A stretch of 64,000 nt of DNA from Shewanella kaireitica. Lineage in GTDB: Bacteria > Pseudomonadota > Gammaproteobacteria > Enterobacterales > Shewanellaceae. The number at the start of each line of letters is the position of its first letter. Within the stretch, counting starts at the first letter, position 1. Below the pieces are notes generated by a model. The model saw nothing but the letters and a program-made list of their open reading frames with translations, did not search any database and had not been told where the DNA came from. The DNA lies in contig NZ_JAKIKQ010000007.1 in assembly GCF_023284045.1 (NCBI RefSeq), positions 1 through 64,000 of the forward strand. Direction: 5' to 3'. The translations under genes were made by a program, and so were the position numbers. Below, in pieces: positions 55,953 through 64,000 of this stretch.

Positions 55953-56312
55953 ATGACATTGAGACTCAGCTTGGATTAAGCCACCGAGTCTTTTTATCCT
56001 TCCATGTACAACTTTTTATTGTTTCACGCTCAAGTTATTTTACTTTTCTGCCTGCTTTTCTGTAAACGATATTGAAAATTCTTCATTTAGAACGATTTAA
56101 TCGCATTCTATGCTTGAAATCATATGGGTATTTTATATGATGAACTTGGCTTAAAAAGCCAGTGCTGCACAGAGACCCTGTGATAATTTTTCTTTTTGAA
56201 AAATACAGCCTATCGAGAGCAAGGATCACCGTCCAAGCTTAATTATTAGAGCGATTACCGTCGCTGTAGCTAGATACTGCATACCGTAGCGGTAACTTAG
56301 AAAGGAAATATT
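55953..56312. promoter_or_regulatory. Upstream region of ilvIH with promoter candidate
   Basis: 360 bp without a gene. TTGAAA (56114-56119) and TATGAT (56136-56141) with a 16-nt spacer form a sigma-70 candidate. The leader of about 165 nt contains a weak CACAG/CTGTG hairpin followed by a T-rich stretch, and a TTACCG/CGGTAA pair nearer the start codon. I found no leader peptide rich in Leu, Ile or Val, so classical attenuation is not supported. Confidence 0.45.
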
Positions 56313-58034
56313 ATGGAGAAGCTATCAGGCGCCAGTATGGTTGTCCGTTCTCTTATCGACGAAGGCGTTAAACATATTTTTGGCTATCCAGGCGGATCAG
56401 TTTTAGATATTTATGACGCTCTGCATGAAAAATCCAACATCGAACATATCCTTGTAAGACACGAACAAGCAGCTGTACACATGGCAGATGGTTACGCACG
56501 TGCAACCGGCGATGTCGGTGTTGTGTTGGTCACCTCTGGTCCAGGGGCTACCAATACCATTACTGGAATCGCAACGGCCTATATGGATTCGATTCCGATG
56601 GTGGTCATTTCAGGTCAAGTACACAGCAGTCTAATTGGTAATGACGCATTCCAAGAGTGCGACATGATAGGTATCTCAAGACCCGTTGTTAAGCACAGCT
56701 TTTTAGTCACAGATCCTCGAGACATTCCTGCGATTATCAAAAAGGCGTTTTTCATCGCAGCTAGCGGACGTCCAGGCCCAGTGGTTGTAGATGTGCCTAA
56801 AGATTGCATGAATCCTGAAATCCTGCATGAATATCAGTATCCTGAAGATATCTCAATGCGCTCATACAACCCGACTACTACAGGCCATAAAGGCCAGATC
56901 CGTAGAGGCTTAAAAGCGTTATTAGCAGCTAAGAAACCGGTTCTTTATGTAGGTGGTGGTGCTGTTATTTCAGGTTGTGATAGCCAAATTTTAGCCCTAT
57001 CAGAAAAGCTGGGGATCCCAGTAGTAAGCACATTGATGGGGCTTGGTGCATTTCCAGGCACTCACCCGAATAGCGTAGGTATGCTAGGCATGCACGGCTG
57101 CTATGAAGCCAACATGACCATGCACAATAGCGATCTTATTTTTGGTATTGGCGTTCGTTTTGACGATAGAACGACCAATAATGTTGAAAAGTACTGCCCT
57201 AACGCGACCATCTTGCATATTGATATTGATCCCTCTTCAATTTCAAAAACGATTAAAGTTGATATCCCAATTGTTGGCTCAGCCGATAAAGTATTAGACG
57301 AGATGCTTGCGCAAATAGAAGCTAATAGTCTTGGCATTAGTGATCCAGCAGCCAACGACCATTGGTGGAGCGATATCGCACAATGGTGTGGCCGTAAAAG
57401 TTTAGATTACCAAACATCTAAAGAGAAAATTAAGCCACAACAAGTCATTGAAGTGATGCATAAGCTCACAAATGGTGATGCATATGTTGCTTCCGATGTA
57501 GGTCAGCACCAGATGTTTGCCGCACTATATTACCCGTTTAATAAGCCACGTCGTTGGATAAACTCTGGCGGACTCGGCACCATGGGCTTTGGTCTACCGG
57601 CCGCTATGGGTGTAAAGCTTGCCAAACCTGATGAAACCGTTATCTGTGTAACAGGCGATGGTTCTATACAAATGAATATTCAAGAGCTATCAACAGCGCT
57701 GCAGTATGATATTCCGGTCAAAATCATTAACCTGAATAATCACTTTTTGGGCATGGTCAAGCAGTGGCAGGATATGATTTATGCTGGTCGTCACTCACAA
57801 TCTTATATGGATTCGGTACCGGATTTCGCTAAAATTTCTGAAGCATATGGCCACGTAGGAATGACAATCAGCGATCCCGCTGAACTAGAGTCAGGCTTAG
57901 AGAAAGCATTTGCGATGAAGGACAAGCTAGTATTTGTCGACATTCATGTTGATGAAACTGAACACGTATACCCAATGCTAATTCGTGGTGGTGCGATGAA
58001 TGAAATGTGGCTGAGTAAAACGGAGAAAAGCTAA
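56313..58034 (+). CDS. ilvI: Acetolactate synthase large subunit (IlvI type)
   Basis: Thiamine diphosphate enzyme that condenses pyruvate with pyruvate or 2-oxobutyrate, the first common step of branched-chain amino acid synthesis. The 573-aa protein has the catalytic Glu segment [30 protein letters not shown] and the ThDP/Mg motif [17 protein letters not shown]...IINLNN (about 448-480). Length and the adjacent small subunit, ilvH, point to the IlvIH (isoenzyme III) form. AGGAAA precedes ATG. The stop overlaps the ilvH start (TAATG). Confidence 0.96.
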   Translation: MEKLSGASMVVRSLIDEGVKHIFGYPGGSVLDIYDALHEKSNIEHILVRHEQAAVHMADGYARATGDVGVVLVTSGPGATNTITGIATAYMDSIPMVVISGQVHSSLIGNDAFQECDMIGISRPVVKHSFLVTDPRDIPAIIKKAFFIAASGRPGPVVVDVPKDCMNPEILHEYQYPEDISMRSYNPTTTGHKGQIRRGLKALLAAKKPVLYVGGGAVISGCDSQILALSEKLGIPVVSTLMGLGAFPGTHPNSVGMLGMHGCYEANMTMHNSDLIFGIGVRFDDRTTNNVEKYCPNATILHIDIDPSSISKTIKVDIPIVGSADKVLDEMLAQIEANSLGISDPAANDHWWSDIAQWCGRKSLDYQTSKEKIKPQQVIEVMHKLTNGDAYVASDVGQHQMFAALYYPFNKPRRWINSGGLGTMGFGLPAAMGVKLAKPDETVICVTGDGSIQMNIQELSTALQYDIPVKIINLNNHFLGMVKQWQDMIYAGRHSQSYMDSVPDFAKISEAYGHVGMTISDPAELESGLEKAFAMKDKLVFVDIHVDETEHVYPMLIRGGAMNEMWLSKTEKS

Positions 58035-58528
58035 TGCGTCGGATTATATGTGTATTACTTGAAAACCAACCAGGTGCACTTTCTCGTGTAGTAGGGCTAT
58101 TTTCTCAGCGTGGCTATAACATTGAAACTCTAACTGTAGCTCCTACTGAAGACAAGACACTGTCACGTTTGACCATAGCGGTTAATGCAGATGAAGCCGT
58201 TTTGGAACAGATTGAAAAACAGCTACATAAGCTAATTGATGTATTGAAAGTGTCAAATATTACTGAGTCAGCGCATATAGAAAGAGAAGTCGCGCTGATA
58301 AAAGTGAAAGCTAAAGGAGAATACAGAGAGGAAGTTAAACGCCTTGCTGATATTTTCCGAGGGCAAATCGTAGATGTCACTCAAAGCCTGTACACAGTGC
58401 AACTCATTGGTACTAGTGAGAAGCTTGATGCTTGTATTGCAGCACTGACAGATGTTACCAAGGTGGTTGAGATCTCACGTTCGGGCGTTGTCGGTCTAGC
58501 TCGCGGCGAGAAATCGATGCGTGCTTAA
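58034..58528 (+). CDS. ilvH: Acetolactate synthase small (regulatory) subunit IlvH
   Basis: Valine-sensing regulatory subunit of acetolactate synthase. The 164-aa protein has an N-terminal ACT domain (about 4-75; LLENQPGALSRVVGLFSQRGYNIETLTV) and a C-terminal domain, the size of E. coli IlvH (163 aa). It overlaps ilvI by one base in TAATG, so translation is coupled. A terminator follows. Confidence 0.97.
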   Translation: MRRIICVLLENQPGALSRVVGLFSQRGYNIETLTVAPTEDKTLSRLTIAVNADEAVLEQIEKQLHKLIDVLKVSNITESAHIEREVALIKVKAKGEYREEVKRLADIFRGQIVDVTQSLYTVQLIGTSEKLDACIAALTDVTKVVEISRSGVVGLARGEKSMRA

Positions 58529-58547
58529 TATGTAACACTCATCCACT

Positions 58548-58576
58548 AAAAAGGGAGTCATTCGACTCCCTTTTTT
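58548..58576 (+). terminator. Terminator after ilvH
   Basis: Twelve-position stem AAAAAGGGAGTC/GACTCCCTTTTT with an ATTC loop and T run, 20 nt after the ilvH stop. Confidence 0.92.
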
Positions 58577-58611
58577 ATATTCAGCGTTTCAATCATTAGC
58601 TAAAGGACTAA

Positions 58612-59052
58612 TTATTTTGCATCTAATATTCTTGAACTGCCTATCTCAATTTTTCTTGGCTTTAATGCCTCAGGGATCTCTCTCTTAAGATCAATATTGA
58701 GTAAGCCATTTTCAAGATCTGCGCCAATAACAGTTACATAATCAGCAAGCTGGAATGTGCGCTCAAATCCGCGCTCAGCAATTCCTTGATATAGATACTT
58801 ACGCTCTTCGCTCTGCTCTGCTTTGGTGCCTTTTACCAGTAACTTGTCGCCTTCACTGGTTATATCGAGTTCATCCATGGTAAATCCAGCAACAGCCATG
58901 GTAATGCGATAGCGGTGTTCATTGAGCAGTTCGATATTGTATGGTGGGTAACCTGAATTGCCTTTGTTTGACGCGGCATGTTCAGCAAGTTGTGCCAAAC
59001 GGTCAAATCCAATAGCGCTACGGTAAAGTGGTGTTAGGTCGTAATTTCTCAT
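58612..59052 (-). CDS. Small heat-shock protein (Hsp20/IbpA family)
   Basis: ATP-independent holdase that binds unfolding proteins. The 146-aa protein has an alpha-crystallin domain (about 38-130): [32 protein letters not shown] and [15 protein letters not shown], with a short N-terminal arm ([22 protein letters not shown]) like that of E. coli IbpA. The C-terminal IxI-type motif is present (KIEIG). Upstream a sigma-32-type promoter and a ROSE-like thermometer hairpin lie on the same strand, so transcription and translation should both be heat-controlled. It is convergent with ilvH. Confidence 0.95.
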   Translation of the reverse strand: MRNYDLTPLYRSAIGFDRLAQLAEHAASNKGNSGYPPYNIELLNEHRYRITMAVAGFTMDELDITSEGDKLLVKGTKAEQSEERKYLYQGIAERGFERTFQLADYVTVIGADLENGLLNIDLKREIPEALKPRKIEIGSSRILDAK

Positions 59053-59054
59053 GG

Positions 59055-59078
59055 TATATCCTTGTATAAAGCAATATA
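59055..59078 (-). promoter_or_regulatory. ROSE-like RNA thermometer hairpin masking the Hsp20 ribosome site
   Basis: On the minus strand, UAUAUUGCUU pairs with AAGGAUAUA around a UAUAC loop: nine pairs with one bulged G in UUGCU opposite AGGA, the diagnostic ROSE geometry. The whole Shine-Dalgarno AAGGA is buried, and AUG lies 6 nt after it. A second hairpin (CGAC/GUCG with AUUCA/UGAAU, about 59093-59121) precedes it. Confidence 0.75.
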
Positions 59079-59209
59079 TTTAATTTTATTGGCCGACTCA
59101 TTCAAAATGTGAATTGTTGTCGCACCGGGCTAATTTTCACTAACATTCTCGACCCCGAAGGCATCGTAATCTTGCTAGCTAAGAACCTCATTGAGCGTCC
59201 CATAATCAA

Positions 59210-59240
59210 TATATGTAGCCAATATTTTGCTTTTCAAGGG
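59210..59240 (-). promoter_or_regulatory. Sigma-32 (heat-shock) promoter of the Hsp20 gene
   Basis: Minus strand CCCTTGAAA (plus 59232-59240) and CTACATATA (plus 59210-59218) are spaced by 13 nt, fitting the -35 and -10 elements of RpoH promoters. It implies a transcript start near 59203 and a leader of about 150 nt containing the thermometer. Confidence 0.75.
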
Positions 59241-59307
59241 TCATTTCACAATTATTTTTAAAATTTCTACAATCCACGATTTTTAGCATTCAATGAGCAA
59301 CGAGCAT

Positions 59308-59334
59308 AAAAAAAGCAGCCATTAGGCTGCTTTT
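59308..59334 (-). terminator. Terminator after the 5'-nucleotidase gene
   Basis: Ten-bp perfect stem AAAAGCAGCC/GGCTGCTTTT with an ATTA loop; on the minus strand it ends in a T run. It lies 20 nt after the gene's stop. Confidence 0.92.
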
Positions 59335-59353
59335 CTCAATTGAACTTAATGCA

Positions 59354-61066
59354 TTATAGCTGACATGCCATAGTGCTGTTACTGTTCAGGAATTGAATGT
59401 CGCCATCTACAGGTGCAAAGTCTGCAACTTTAATGTCGCCGATATCTTTAATGTAGGTGTACATCACTTCAGCATCAACATAACCAGTCATAACAGGTGT
59501 TAGAACAGGGTAACCATCACCACCAGCGGCGTTGTAGCTAGGAACAGTGAAGCTATACATAGCGTCTGCAGCGTAGCCTTTACCATTAATGTCATTGATT
59601 GCAACCGTCTTAGTAGCACAATCCACATCCATCTTAATACCTGCAAGTTGCGGGTAAGCACCTGAACCTTCAGCGCCAATATCGACAGTAGCAACAACGT
59701 TTAGGTACTCAGTAATCTCTGCCCCCGTAAGTGTACTCTTAGTGATAGAGTTGCCAAATGGCTGCACAGTAAGAACATCTTTATAGGTGATTTCACCAGC
59801 TTCGATAGAGTCTCGTACACCACCAGAGTTCATCACTGCGAAATCAGCATCAACTTTAGAGCGCTGTGCTTCAGCAATTAGCAGGCCAAGGTTAGTTTGT
59901 TGAGTACGAACTACGCCACGATCGCCTTCTAGCTTACCATCTGTAGAACCAATAACTTCTGATAGACCTTCCTGACCTTTATCTTGGTACTGCTGCAATA
60001 TTTCAAGCACTGTAGCATCTGGAGTAATTGCTTCACCAATTAAGACACGTTCGCCCTCTTCGTTTTTCTTCTTCAAGTTTACAGGGATTAGCTTGTAGCT
60101 TGCTAAATGTAACTTGTCGTTGAAATATTCAAAGTTTGCTTGACCAACATACTTGCCCCATTCGTGAGCTTGCATGATAAATGTGCCGTTCTGAACATCA
60201 GGCTTACACTCTGCACCTGCTGTGAATTCAGGGTCATATGCATCACCTTCCATACAAACAGGGTTTTGAGAGTGGCCACCTATGACGGCAGCAAGTTCGC
60301 CTTCAGCCATAGCGCGTGCAAGTGCTACATCACCAGGCGCGTTATTACCGTGAGCGCCGTCAGCGTAGTGACCCATGTGGGTCGTTGCAAACACTAGGTC
60401 AGCTTCATCAGCATCTTTAATGTCTTGAATAACTTTCTTAAGCTCTTCTTTCGGATCGGTAAACTCTAAGCCACTAACAAATTCTGGATTAGCAATTTTA
60501 GCTGTGTCTTCAGTTGTTAAACCAACAACTGCAATGCGAATGCCGTTTACATTGAAGACTTTATAGGCATCGAAGTAACGAGTACCTGACTCTTTGTCAT
60601 AGATGTTTGCCGCAAGCATTGGGAAGTCTGCTAGTTCGCGCTGCATATCAACCGTGGTTAAAGGATTGTCGAATTCATGGTTACCGACAGCCATTGCGTC
60701 ATAACCCATCAAGTTCATTCCTACAAAATCAGGGCGAGCATCTTGCAAGTCTGATTCTGGTACACCCGTGTTTACATCACCACCAGATAGTAAAATAGTT
60801 TCGCCACCAGCAGCTTCTACTTCGGCGCGGATCTGATCGATCAATGTTTTACGCGCAGCCATACCATATTCGCCGTACTTGTTTTCGAAGAAACGGCCAT
60901 GGTTATCGTTAGTGTGAAGTACAGTGAAGATAGTACAAGCTTCGCCTGCTTCTGCACACGTAGCAGGCAATACAACTTCTTTATTGTCATCATTATCACT
61001 ACCACATGCTGTTAACGCCGTTACAACAGCAGTCGCGATTAATCCTTTAATTAAAGTCTTTTTCAT
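59354..61066 (-). CDS. 5'-nucleotidase / UDP-sugar hydrolase family lipoprotein
   Basis: A 570-aa predicted lipoprotein counted from ATG 61066 (AGGGG about 8 nt upstream): MKKTLIKGLIATAVVTALTAC with lipobox Cys21. The upstream extension to 61150 is rejected because it would bury the signal peptide. It contains the metallophosphoesterase motifs LHTNDNHGRF, GGDVNTG, GNHEFD, THMGHYADG and GGHSQNPV, and a C-terminal 5'-nucleotidase domain (NSGGVRDSIEAGEITYKDVLTVQPFGN, FTVPSYNAAGGDGYP). Role: periplasmic or surface release of phosphate and nucleoside from nucleotides. It is monocistronic with its own terminator. Confidence 0.92.
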   Translation of the reverse strand: MKKTLIKGLIATAVVTALTACGSDNDDNKEVVLPATCAEAGEACTIFTVLHTNDNHGRFFENKYGEYGMAARKTLIDQIRAEVEAAGGETILLSGGDVNTGVPESDLQDARPDFVGMNLMGYDAMAVGNHEFDNPLTTVDMQRELADFPMLAANIYDKESGTRYFDAYKVFNVNGIRIAVVGLTTEDTAKIANPEFVSGLEFTDPKEELKKVIQDIKDADEADLVFATTHMGHYADGAHGNNAPGDVALARAMAEGELAAVIGGHSQNPVCMEGDAYDPEFTAGAECKPDVQNGTFIMQAHEWGKYVGQANFEYFNDKLHLASYKLIPVNLKKKNEEGERVLIGEAITPDATVLEILQQYQDKGQEGLSEVIGSTDGKLEGDRGVVRTQQTNLGLLIAEAQRSKVDADFAVMNSGGVRDSIEAGEITYKDVLTVQPFGNSITKSTLTGAEITEYLNVVATVDIGAEGSGAYPQLAGIKMDVDCATKTVAINDINGKGYAADAMYSFTVPSYNAAGGDGYPVLTPVMTGYVDAEVMYTYIKDIGDIKVADFAPVDGDIQFLNSNSTMACQL

Positions 61067-61448
61067 TACAATCAACCCCTTGATTATTTTTATGTTTTTG
61101 CAACATTTTATATATTCGGCAGAAATAACCCTATTTTCGCCGTGAATCATCTTAGCAAAGATTATGCTTTATTTGTGTCACATTCATTACATAAGATGAT
61201 CTAAACCGCTCTTTTTAAAGCATTTTGTTTCAGTGGCTGTATCATTAACAGAACAAGGGGGGAGTGAGTGGATATAATACTAATAGCTGATAAATGGATT
61301 GTTACCAAGACGAGAAACTAAAACAAATAATTTCATTACGTTATAGAGATAAGAAATTTAGAATCGATTGTTTCTAATTGAGAACAGGCGCCGCATTATT
61401 TAGCAACGCCAGATCGAACAAAAAAACAGCTATTAGTTTTCACTAATT
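61067..61448. other. Intergenic region upstream of the 5'-nucleotidase gene
   Basis: 382 bp with no recognised gene. It must contain the 5'-nucleotidase promoter at its lower end. The upper part is AT-rich, with a short G-rich run (AAGGGGGGAG near 61256). I saw no terminator T run, repeat or RNA fold that I can support. Confidence 0.4.
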
Positions 61449-62120
61449 TTAATTCAACACCGTTTGCAACCATTTGGAGATATCTTGTAGCTGCTCAGGT
61501 AACACATTATGGCCCATATCATAAGTCTGCCATTCAGTGGCATATCCTTGGCTTTTCAATAGTTCGAATGCCATTATTCCGGCATTAAGCGGCACAACTT
61601 CATCTTGAGTACCGTGTTGTTGCAAAATAGGCGTAGTGCTATTCTCACTAGCAAGGTCAACAGGCATTTTGTTTGCTGTCGGCAGGTAGCAAGATAAAGC
61701 CATAATCCCGGCGAGTTTATGCTTAAGCCTTAATCCGCAAAACAGACTCATTACTCCGCCTTGACTAAACCCAGCAAGGACTATCTGATCAGGGCTAATC
61801 CCAAGGGCTATTTGTTCATCCACTAGCGCATTAATGAGCTCCTCGCTTTCAAGTACCCCGGTCATGTCTGCACGGTCATGTAGATCCATACTTTTGATGT
61901 CATACCAAGCACGCATGATATAGCCACCATTGATGGTAACCGCTTGTTCAGGTGCATGAGGAAAGACAAAACGAATACTGTGATCCACAGATAACCCTAA
62001 CGCAGGTACTACTGGTGCAAAGCCTGCTCCAGAATCGCCCAATCCATGGAGCCAAATAACACAAGATGTGGCTGGGTTTGATGGCTCAACCGTAATTCTC
62101 TCTAGTGGCATATCTAACAT
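61449..62120 (-). CDS. Carboxylesterase/phospholipase (alpha/beta hydrolase)
   Basis: A 223-aa alpha/beta hydrolase of the phospholipase/carboxylesterase family. It has an oxyanion-hole segment VIWLHGLGDSGAGF, the nucleophile elbow GFSQGGVMS (Ser at about 121), an Asp in QHGTQDEVVPL and the final His in YDMGHNVLPEQL. Residues match cytosolic esterases acting on short-chain esters. No signal peptide. GGAAGG lies about 5 nt before ATG. A MITE-like element stands upstream. Confidence 0.93.
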   Translation of the reverse strand: MLDMPLERITVEPSNPATSCVIWLHGLGDSGAGFAPVVPALGLSVDHSIRFVFPHAPEQAVTINGGYIMRAWYDIKSMDLHDRADMTGVLESEELINALVDEQIALGISPDQIVLAGFSQGGVMSLFCGLRLKHKLAGIMALSCYLPTANKMPVDLASENSTTPILQQHGTQDEVVPLNAGIMAFELLKSQGYATEWQTYDMGHNVLPEQLQDISKWLQTVLN

Positions 62121-62194
62121 GACCTTCCTTTTACTATATTAAGATAAAACTAAATAGCCGCATGATATCAGTCTCATCGAAAACATCCTATAGA

Positions 62195-62465
62195 TACCCG
62201 CTCTACTTGAAAATGCTCGTTTCAGAGACTATGTGCCAGTTCAATTCTAGGCGCATTAACGTAGAAATGGTTATTCCCTTTTTAGTGAGTACAACAACGA
62301 AGTGGGCTGGCACAAAGCCATCGAAGATGGGCTTTAATATAAGAGTACGGGCTTTACTCAGTGTTAATGATTTTACCAAGGGTAATAACCATTCGTGGCA
62401 ATCAATGCCGTGATTAAAGCCCATTAAATTCCCACTGAATCCCGCATCTTCAGGTAGAACGGGTA
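62195..62465. mobile_element. Second MITE-like element (271 bp, no coding capacity)
   Basis: The ends are inverted: left TACCCGCTCTACTTGAAAAT and right, reversed, TACCCGTTCTACCTGAAGAT, 17 of 20 positions identical. It contains an internal inverted pair around GGTTATTCCC and GGGTAATAACC. Its core (62241-62283) shares a 20-nt identical run and more with the element at 13809-14087, in opposite orientation, although the terminal repeats differ. Two open frames crossing it show no family resemblance and are treated as chance. Confidence 0.72.
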
Positions 62466-62567
62466 CAGTTATTAAATAGAAAGGTTTGAGCAACTAAATG
62501 CACTTTAATACTGCCCGTGCTGCAGCTAAGCTGAACTAATTGATATAACAGCATACAGGCGAATAGC

Positions 62568-63581
62568 ATGGGATTACTTCAAAACGGTCAGTGGGTCGAT
62601 AAATGGTATCCAACTGAGGAAACCGGTGGAAAATTTACTCGTTCAGAGTCAAGCTTTAGAGATTGGGTAACCCCTGACGGTATGCCGTTTAAAAGCGGAT
62701 TTCGCGGCTTCAAAGCCGAAAAGAATCGCTACCATTTATATGTATCACTCGCCTGCCCTTGGGCTCATCGAACGCTGATATACCTGCAGCTTAAAGGTCT
62801 ACAAGAGATCATAGGTGTTACCGTTGTCGAGCCGCATATGCTAACTAATGGCTGGGAGTTTTCTGGTAGTAAACAAAGTCCAATTGCCTATCATATTGAA
62901 GGCGCTGATGCTGATAAATTAAACGCAGCTGACTTTCTTTATCAGATCTACCAAAAAGCTGATGCGAGTTATAACGGTCGAGTGACAGTCCCGGTGCTCT
63001 GGGATACGCAAACAGATACAATCGTTAGCAATGAATCTGCTGAAATTATTCGCATGTTCAATAGTGCCTTTGATCATTTAGTCGATAACAGCATTGATCT
63101 GTACCCTCAAGCATTGCGTAAAGAAATCGATGATCTTAATAGTTGGCTCTATGACAGCATTAATAATGGCGTTTACAAGGCGGGCTTTGCTACGACTCAA
63201 TTCGCATACAATGAAGCATATGAACAGCTTTTTGCCGCTTTAGACAAGTTGGAAGAACGACTTGCAAGCCAACGTTTTCTTACTGGAGATGAATTTACAG
63301 AAGCTGACATTCGCTTGTTTACCACCTTAATTCGATTCGATGCCGTATATGTTGGTCATTTTAAAACCAATAAACAACGCATAGCCGATTACTACCACCT
63401 GTTTGGCTATGTAAAAGAAATTTATCAAATGGATGGAGTGCCACAAACGGTTAATTTTGAACACATTAAACAACATTACTATTTTAGCCATGAGATGATA
63501 AACCCAACTCGGATAGTCCCTAATGGGCCGGATATTGATTTCAATCAGCCCCATCGTCGGGCGGATATTAAACCACAATGA
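62568..63581 (+). CDS. Glutathionyl-hydroquinone reductase, Xi-class GST (YqjG-like)
   Basis: Reduces glutathionyl-hydroquinones, using a catalytic Cys rather than Ser or Tyr. The 337-aa protein has the Xi-class active-site motif ACPWAHR with Cys63, the N-terminal FRGFKAEKNRYHLYVSL, and NESAEIIRMFNSAF. The C-terminal helical domain contains the conserved segments TGDEFTEADIRLF and HFKTNKQRI. Size and motifs match E. coli YqjG. It starts at ATG 62568 with GGCG upstream as a weak site. It is convergent with a DUF3389 gene. Confidence 0.94.
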   Translation: MGLLQNGQWVDKWYPTEETGGKFTRSESSFRDWVTPDGMPFKSGFRGFKAEKNRYHLYVSLACPWAHRTLIYLQLKGLQEIIGVTVVEPHMLTNGWEFSGSKQSPIAYHIEGADADKLNAADFLYQIYQKADASYNGRVTVPVLWDTQTDTIVSNESAEIIRMFNSAFDHLVDNSIDLYPQALRKEIDDLNSWLYDSINNGVYKAGFATTQFAYNEAYEQLFAALDKLEERLASQRFLTGDEFTEADIRLFTTLIRFDAVYVGHFKTNKQRIADYYHLFGYVKEIYQMDGVPQTVNFEHIKQHYYFSHEMINPTRIVPNGPDIDFNQPHRRADIKPQ

Positions 63582-63582
63582 G

Positions 63583-63801
63583 TTAACTTATCCCAAGCTC
63601 GGCTTTGATCTGCAGCAACTGTTGCTCATTGTCGAGCTTAAGATTCCAACGCACCGCGCCAGCATCTGCAATCATCATTAATGCATCTTGGTGGAATTTA
63701 ATGTCTTCCACCATGGCATATAAGTGACATTGATTATTTAGCCTTACTTGTACTTCAAATGGCGTGAGCACAATTTTTCCATTACTAAACTCAATAATCA
63801 T
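63583..63801 (-). CDS. DUF3389-type small protein
   Basis: A 72-aa protein beginning MIIEFSNGKIVLTPFEVQVRL and ending with RWNLKLDNEQQLLQIKAELG, resembling the DUF3389 family of Shewanella and Vibrio. It is predicted as a small beta-rich cytoplasmic protein; the function is unknown. Its stop lies 1-2 nt from the stop of the GST gene (convergent), so the two transcripts probably overlap. GGAGACC precedes the ATG. Confidence 0.78.
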   Translation of the reverse strand: MIIEFSNGKIVLTPFEVQVRLNNQCHLYAMVEDIKFHQDALMMIADAGAVRWNLKLDNEQQLLQIKAELGIS

Positions 63802-63829
63802 CTTTGGTCTCCGTTTTTAGCGCTATATT

Positions 63830-63858
63830 AAAAAAGCCCAACTCAGTTGGGCTTTTTT
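63830..63858. terminator. Terminator after slyD
   Basis: Stem of about 14 positions AAAAAAGCCCAACT/AGTTGGGCTTTTTT with A and T tracts on both sides. On the minus strand it lies 18 nt after the slyD stop. Confidence 0.9.
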
Positions 63859-63876
63859 AATCGGCATGAACTCAGC

Positions 63877-64000
63877 TTAGTGCTGATGTCCACCCTTACC
63901 ATGTGCATGGCCATGAGCAATCTCTTCAGAGGTTGCATCACGTACGTCTGCAACTTCTAAATCAAATGTTAATTCACGACCTGCTAGAGGGTGGTTAACA
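63877..64000 (-). CDS. slyD: FKBP-type prolyl isomerase SlyD, C-terminal end (partial)
   Basis: The last 40 codons of a minus-strand gene that begins outside the window. They read VNHPLAGRELTFDLEVADVR, then DATSEEIAHGHAHGKGGHQH before TAA. NHPLAGRxLTF is the conserved end of the SlyD FKBP domain, and the His-rich tail binds nickel. In E. coli the tail is longer; this one is short. SlyD is a metallochaperone for hydrogenase maturation and a prolyl isomerase. Confidence 0.9.
   Translation of the reverse strand, partial: VNHPLAGRELTFDLEVADVRDATSEEIAHGHAHGKGGHQH

Noticed and set aside
56141..56200. Leader peptide/attenuator for ilvIH
   Set aside because: The only short frame (Met-Met-Asn-Leu-Ala) has no run of branched-chain codons, and the following hairpin has only 5 pairs.
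62162..62493. Overlapping open frames on both strands (83 and 96 codons) in the carboxylesterase-GST gap
   Set aside because: Both frames run through the inverted-repeat element at 62195-62465. Their products show no family resemblance, and ribosome sites are lacking. I treat them as by-products of the element.

Overview
ORGANISM. The window looks like chromosomal backbone of a marine Shewanella or a close Alteromonadales relative. The evidence is moderate-to-low GC, Enterobacterales-like gene blocks in altered order (lonH-fabA-rmf, rlmKL-grx-uup, zapC-pyrD, prc-proQ-msrC-letAB-rsmF, pabC-mltG-tmk-holB-pilZ-tatD, apbC/metG), the large NAD-glutamate dehydrogenase, a DUF3466 protein, DUF2835 and DUF3389 small proteins, and fused SpmAB. 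No prophage, CRISPR array, integron or complete insertion sequence was seen. LAYOUT. 1-3.6 kb: tRNA-Gly, then pgsA, uvrC and uvrY on the minus strand, then tRNA-Ser. 3.9-6.4 kb: lonH, fabA (with a FabR-like operator) and rmf. 6.6-12.8 kb: a DUF3466 surface protein, then rlmKL-grx-uup. 13.2-15.9 kb: a lipoprotein cyclophilin, a MITE directly against its stop codon, then zapC and pyrD. 16-20.8 kb: gdhB. 21-28 kb: a four-gene envelope cassette (RND/MMPL permease, YCF48-like propeller, DUF1329, DUF1302 outer-membrane protein). 28.2-34.6 kb: DUF2835, pepN, prc, proQ and msrC. 34.7-42.1 kb: yebG (LexA box), the letA pair and letB, spmAB, rsmF, and an SdsR-like sRNA with a sigma-S-type promoter. 42.2-48.6 kb: tatD, pilZ, holB, tmk, mltG, pabC, udk, apbC. 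48.7-52.3 kb: metG, a Nif3-family gene and a small Lys/Ala-rich protein. 52.4-58.5 kb: a choice-of-anchor I lipoprotein, a Bcr/CflA exporter and ilvIH. 58.6-64 kb: a small heat-shock gene with a sigma-32-type promoter and ROSE-like RNA thermometer, a 5'-nucleotidase lipoprotein, a carboxylesterase, a second MITE-like element, a Xi-class GST, a DUF3389 gene and the 3' end of slyD. HOW IT WORKS TOGETHER. Most genes are housekeeping: phospholipid and unsaturated fatty acid synthesis, DNA repair, translation and rRNA modification, pyrimidine and branched-chain amino acid synthesis, and the DNA polymerase III clamp-loader neighbourhood. Two separate envelope transport systems are present: LetA/LetB (MCE lipid bridge) and the RND-YCF48-DUF1329-DUF1302 cassette, whose cargo is unknown. 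The most interesting non-coding signals are the SdsR homologue after rsmF, the ROSE-like thermometer on the Hsp20 gene, two short inverted-repeat elements sharing an internal core, and an unexplained structured leader before the Bcr/CflA gene. No wholly new defence or mobile system was found. The least characterised multi-gene unit is the 21-28 kb cassette.
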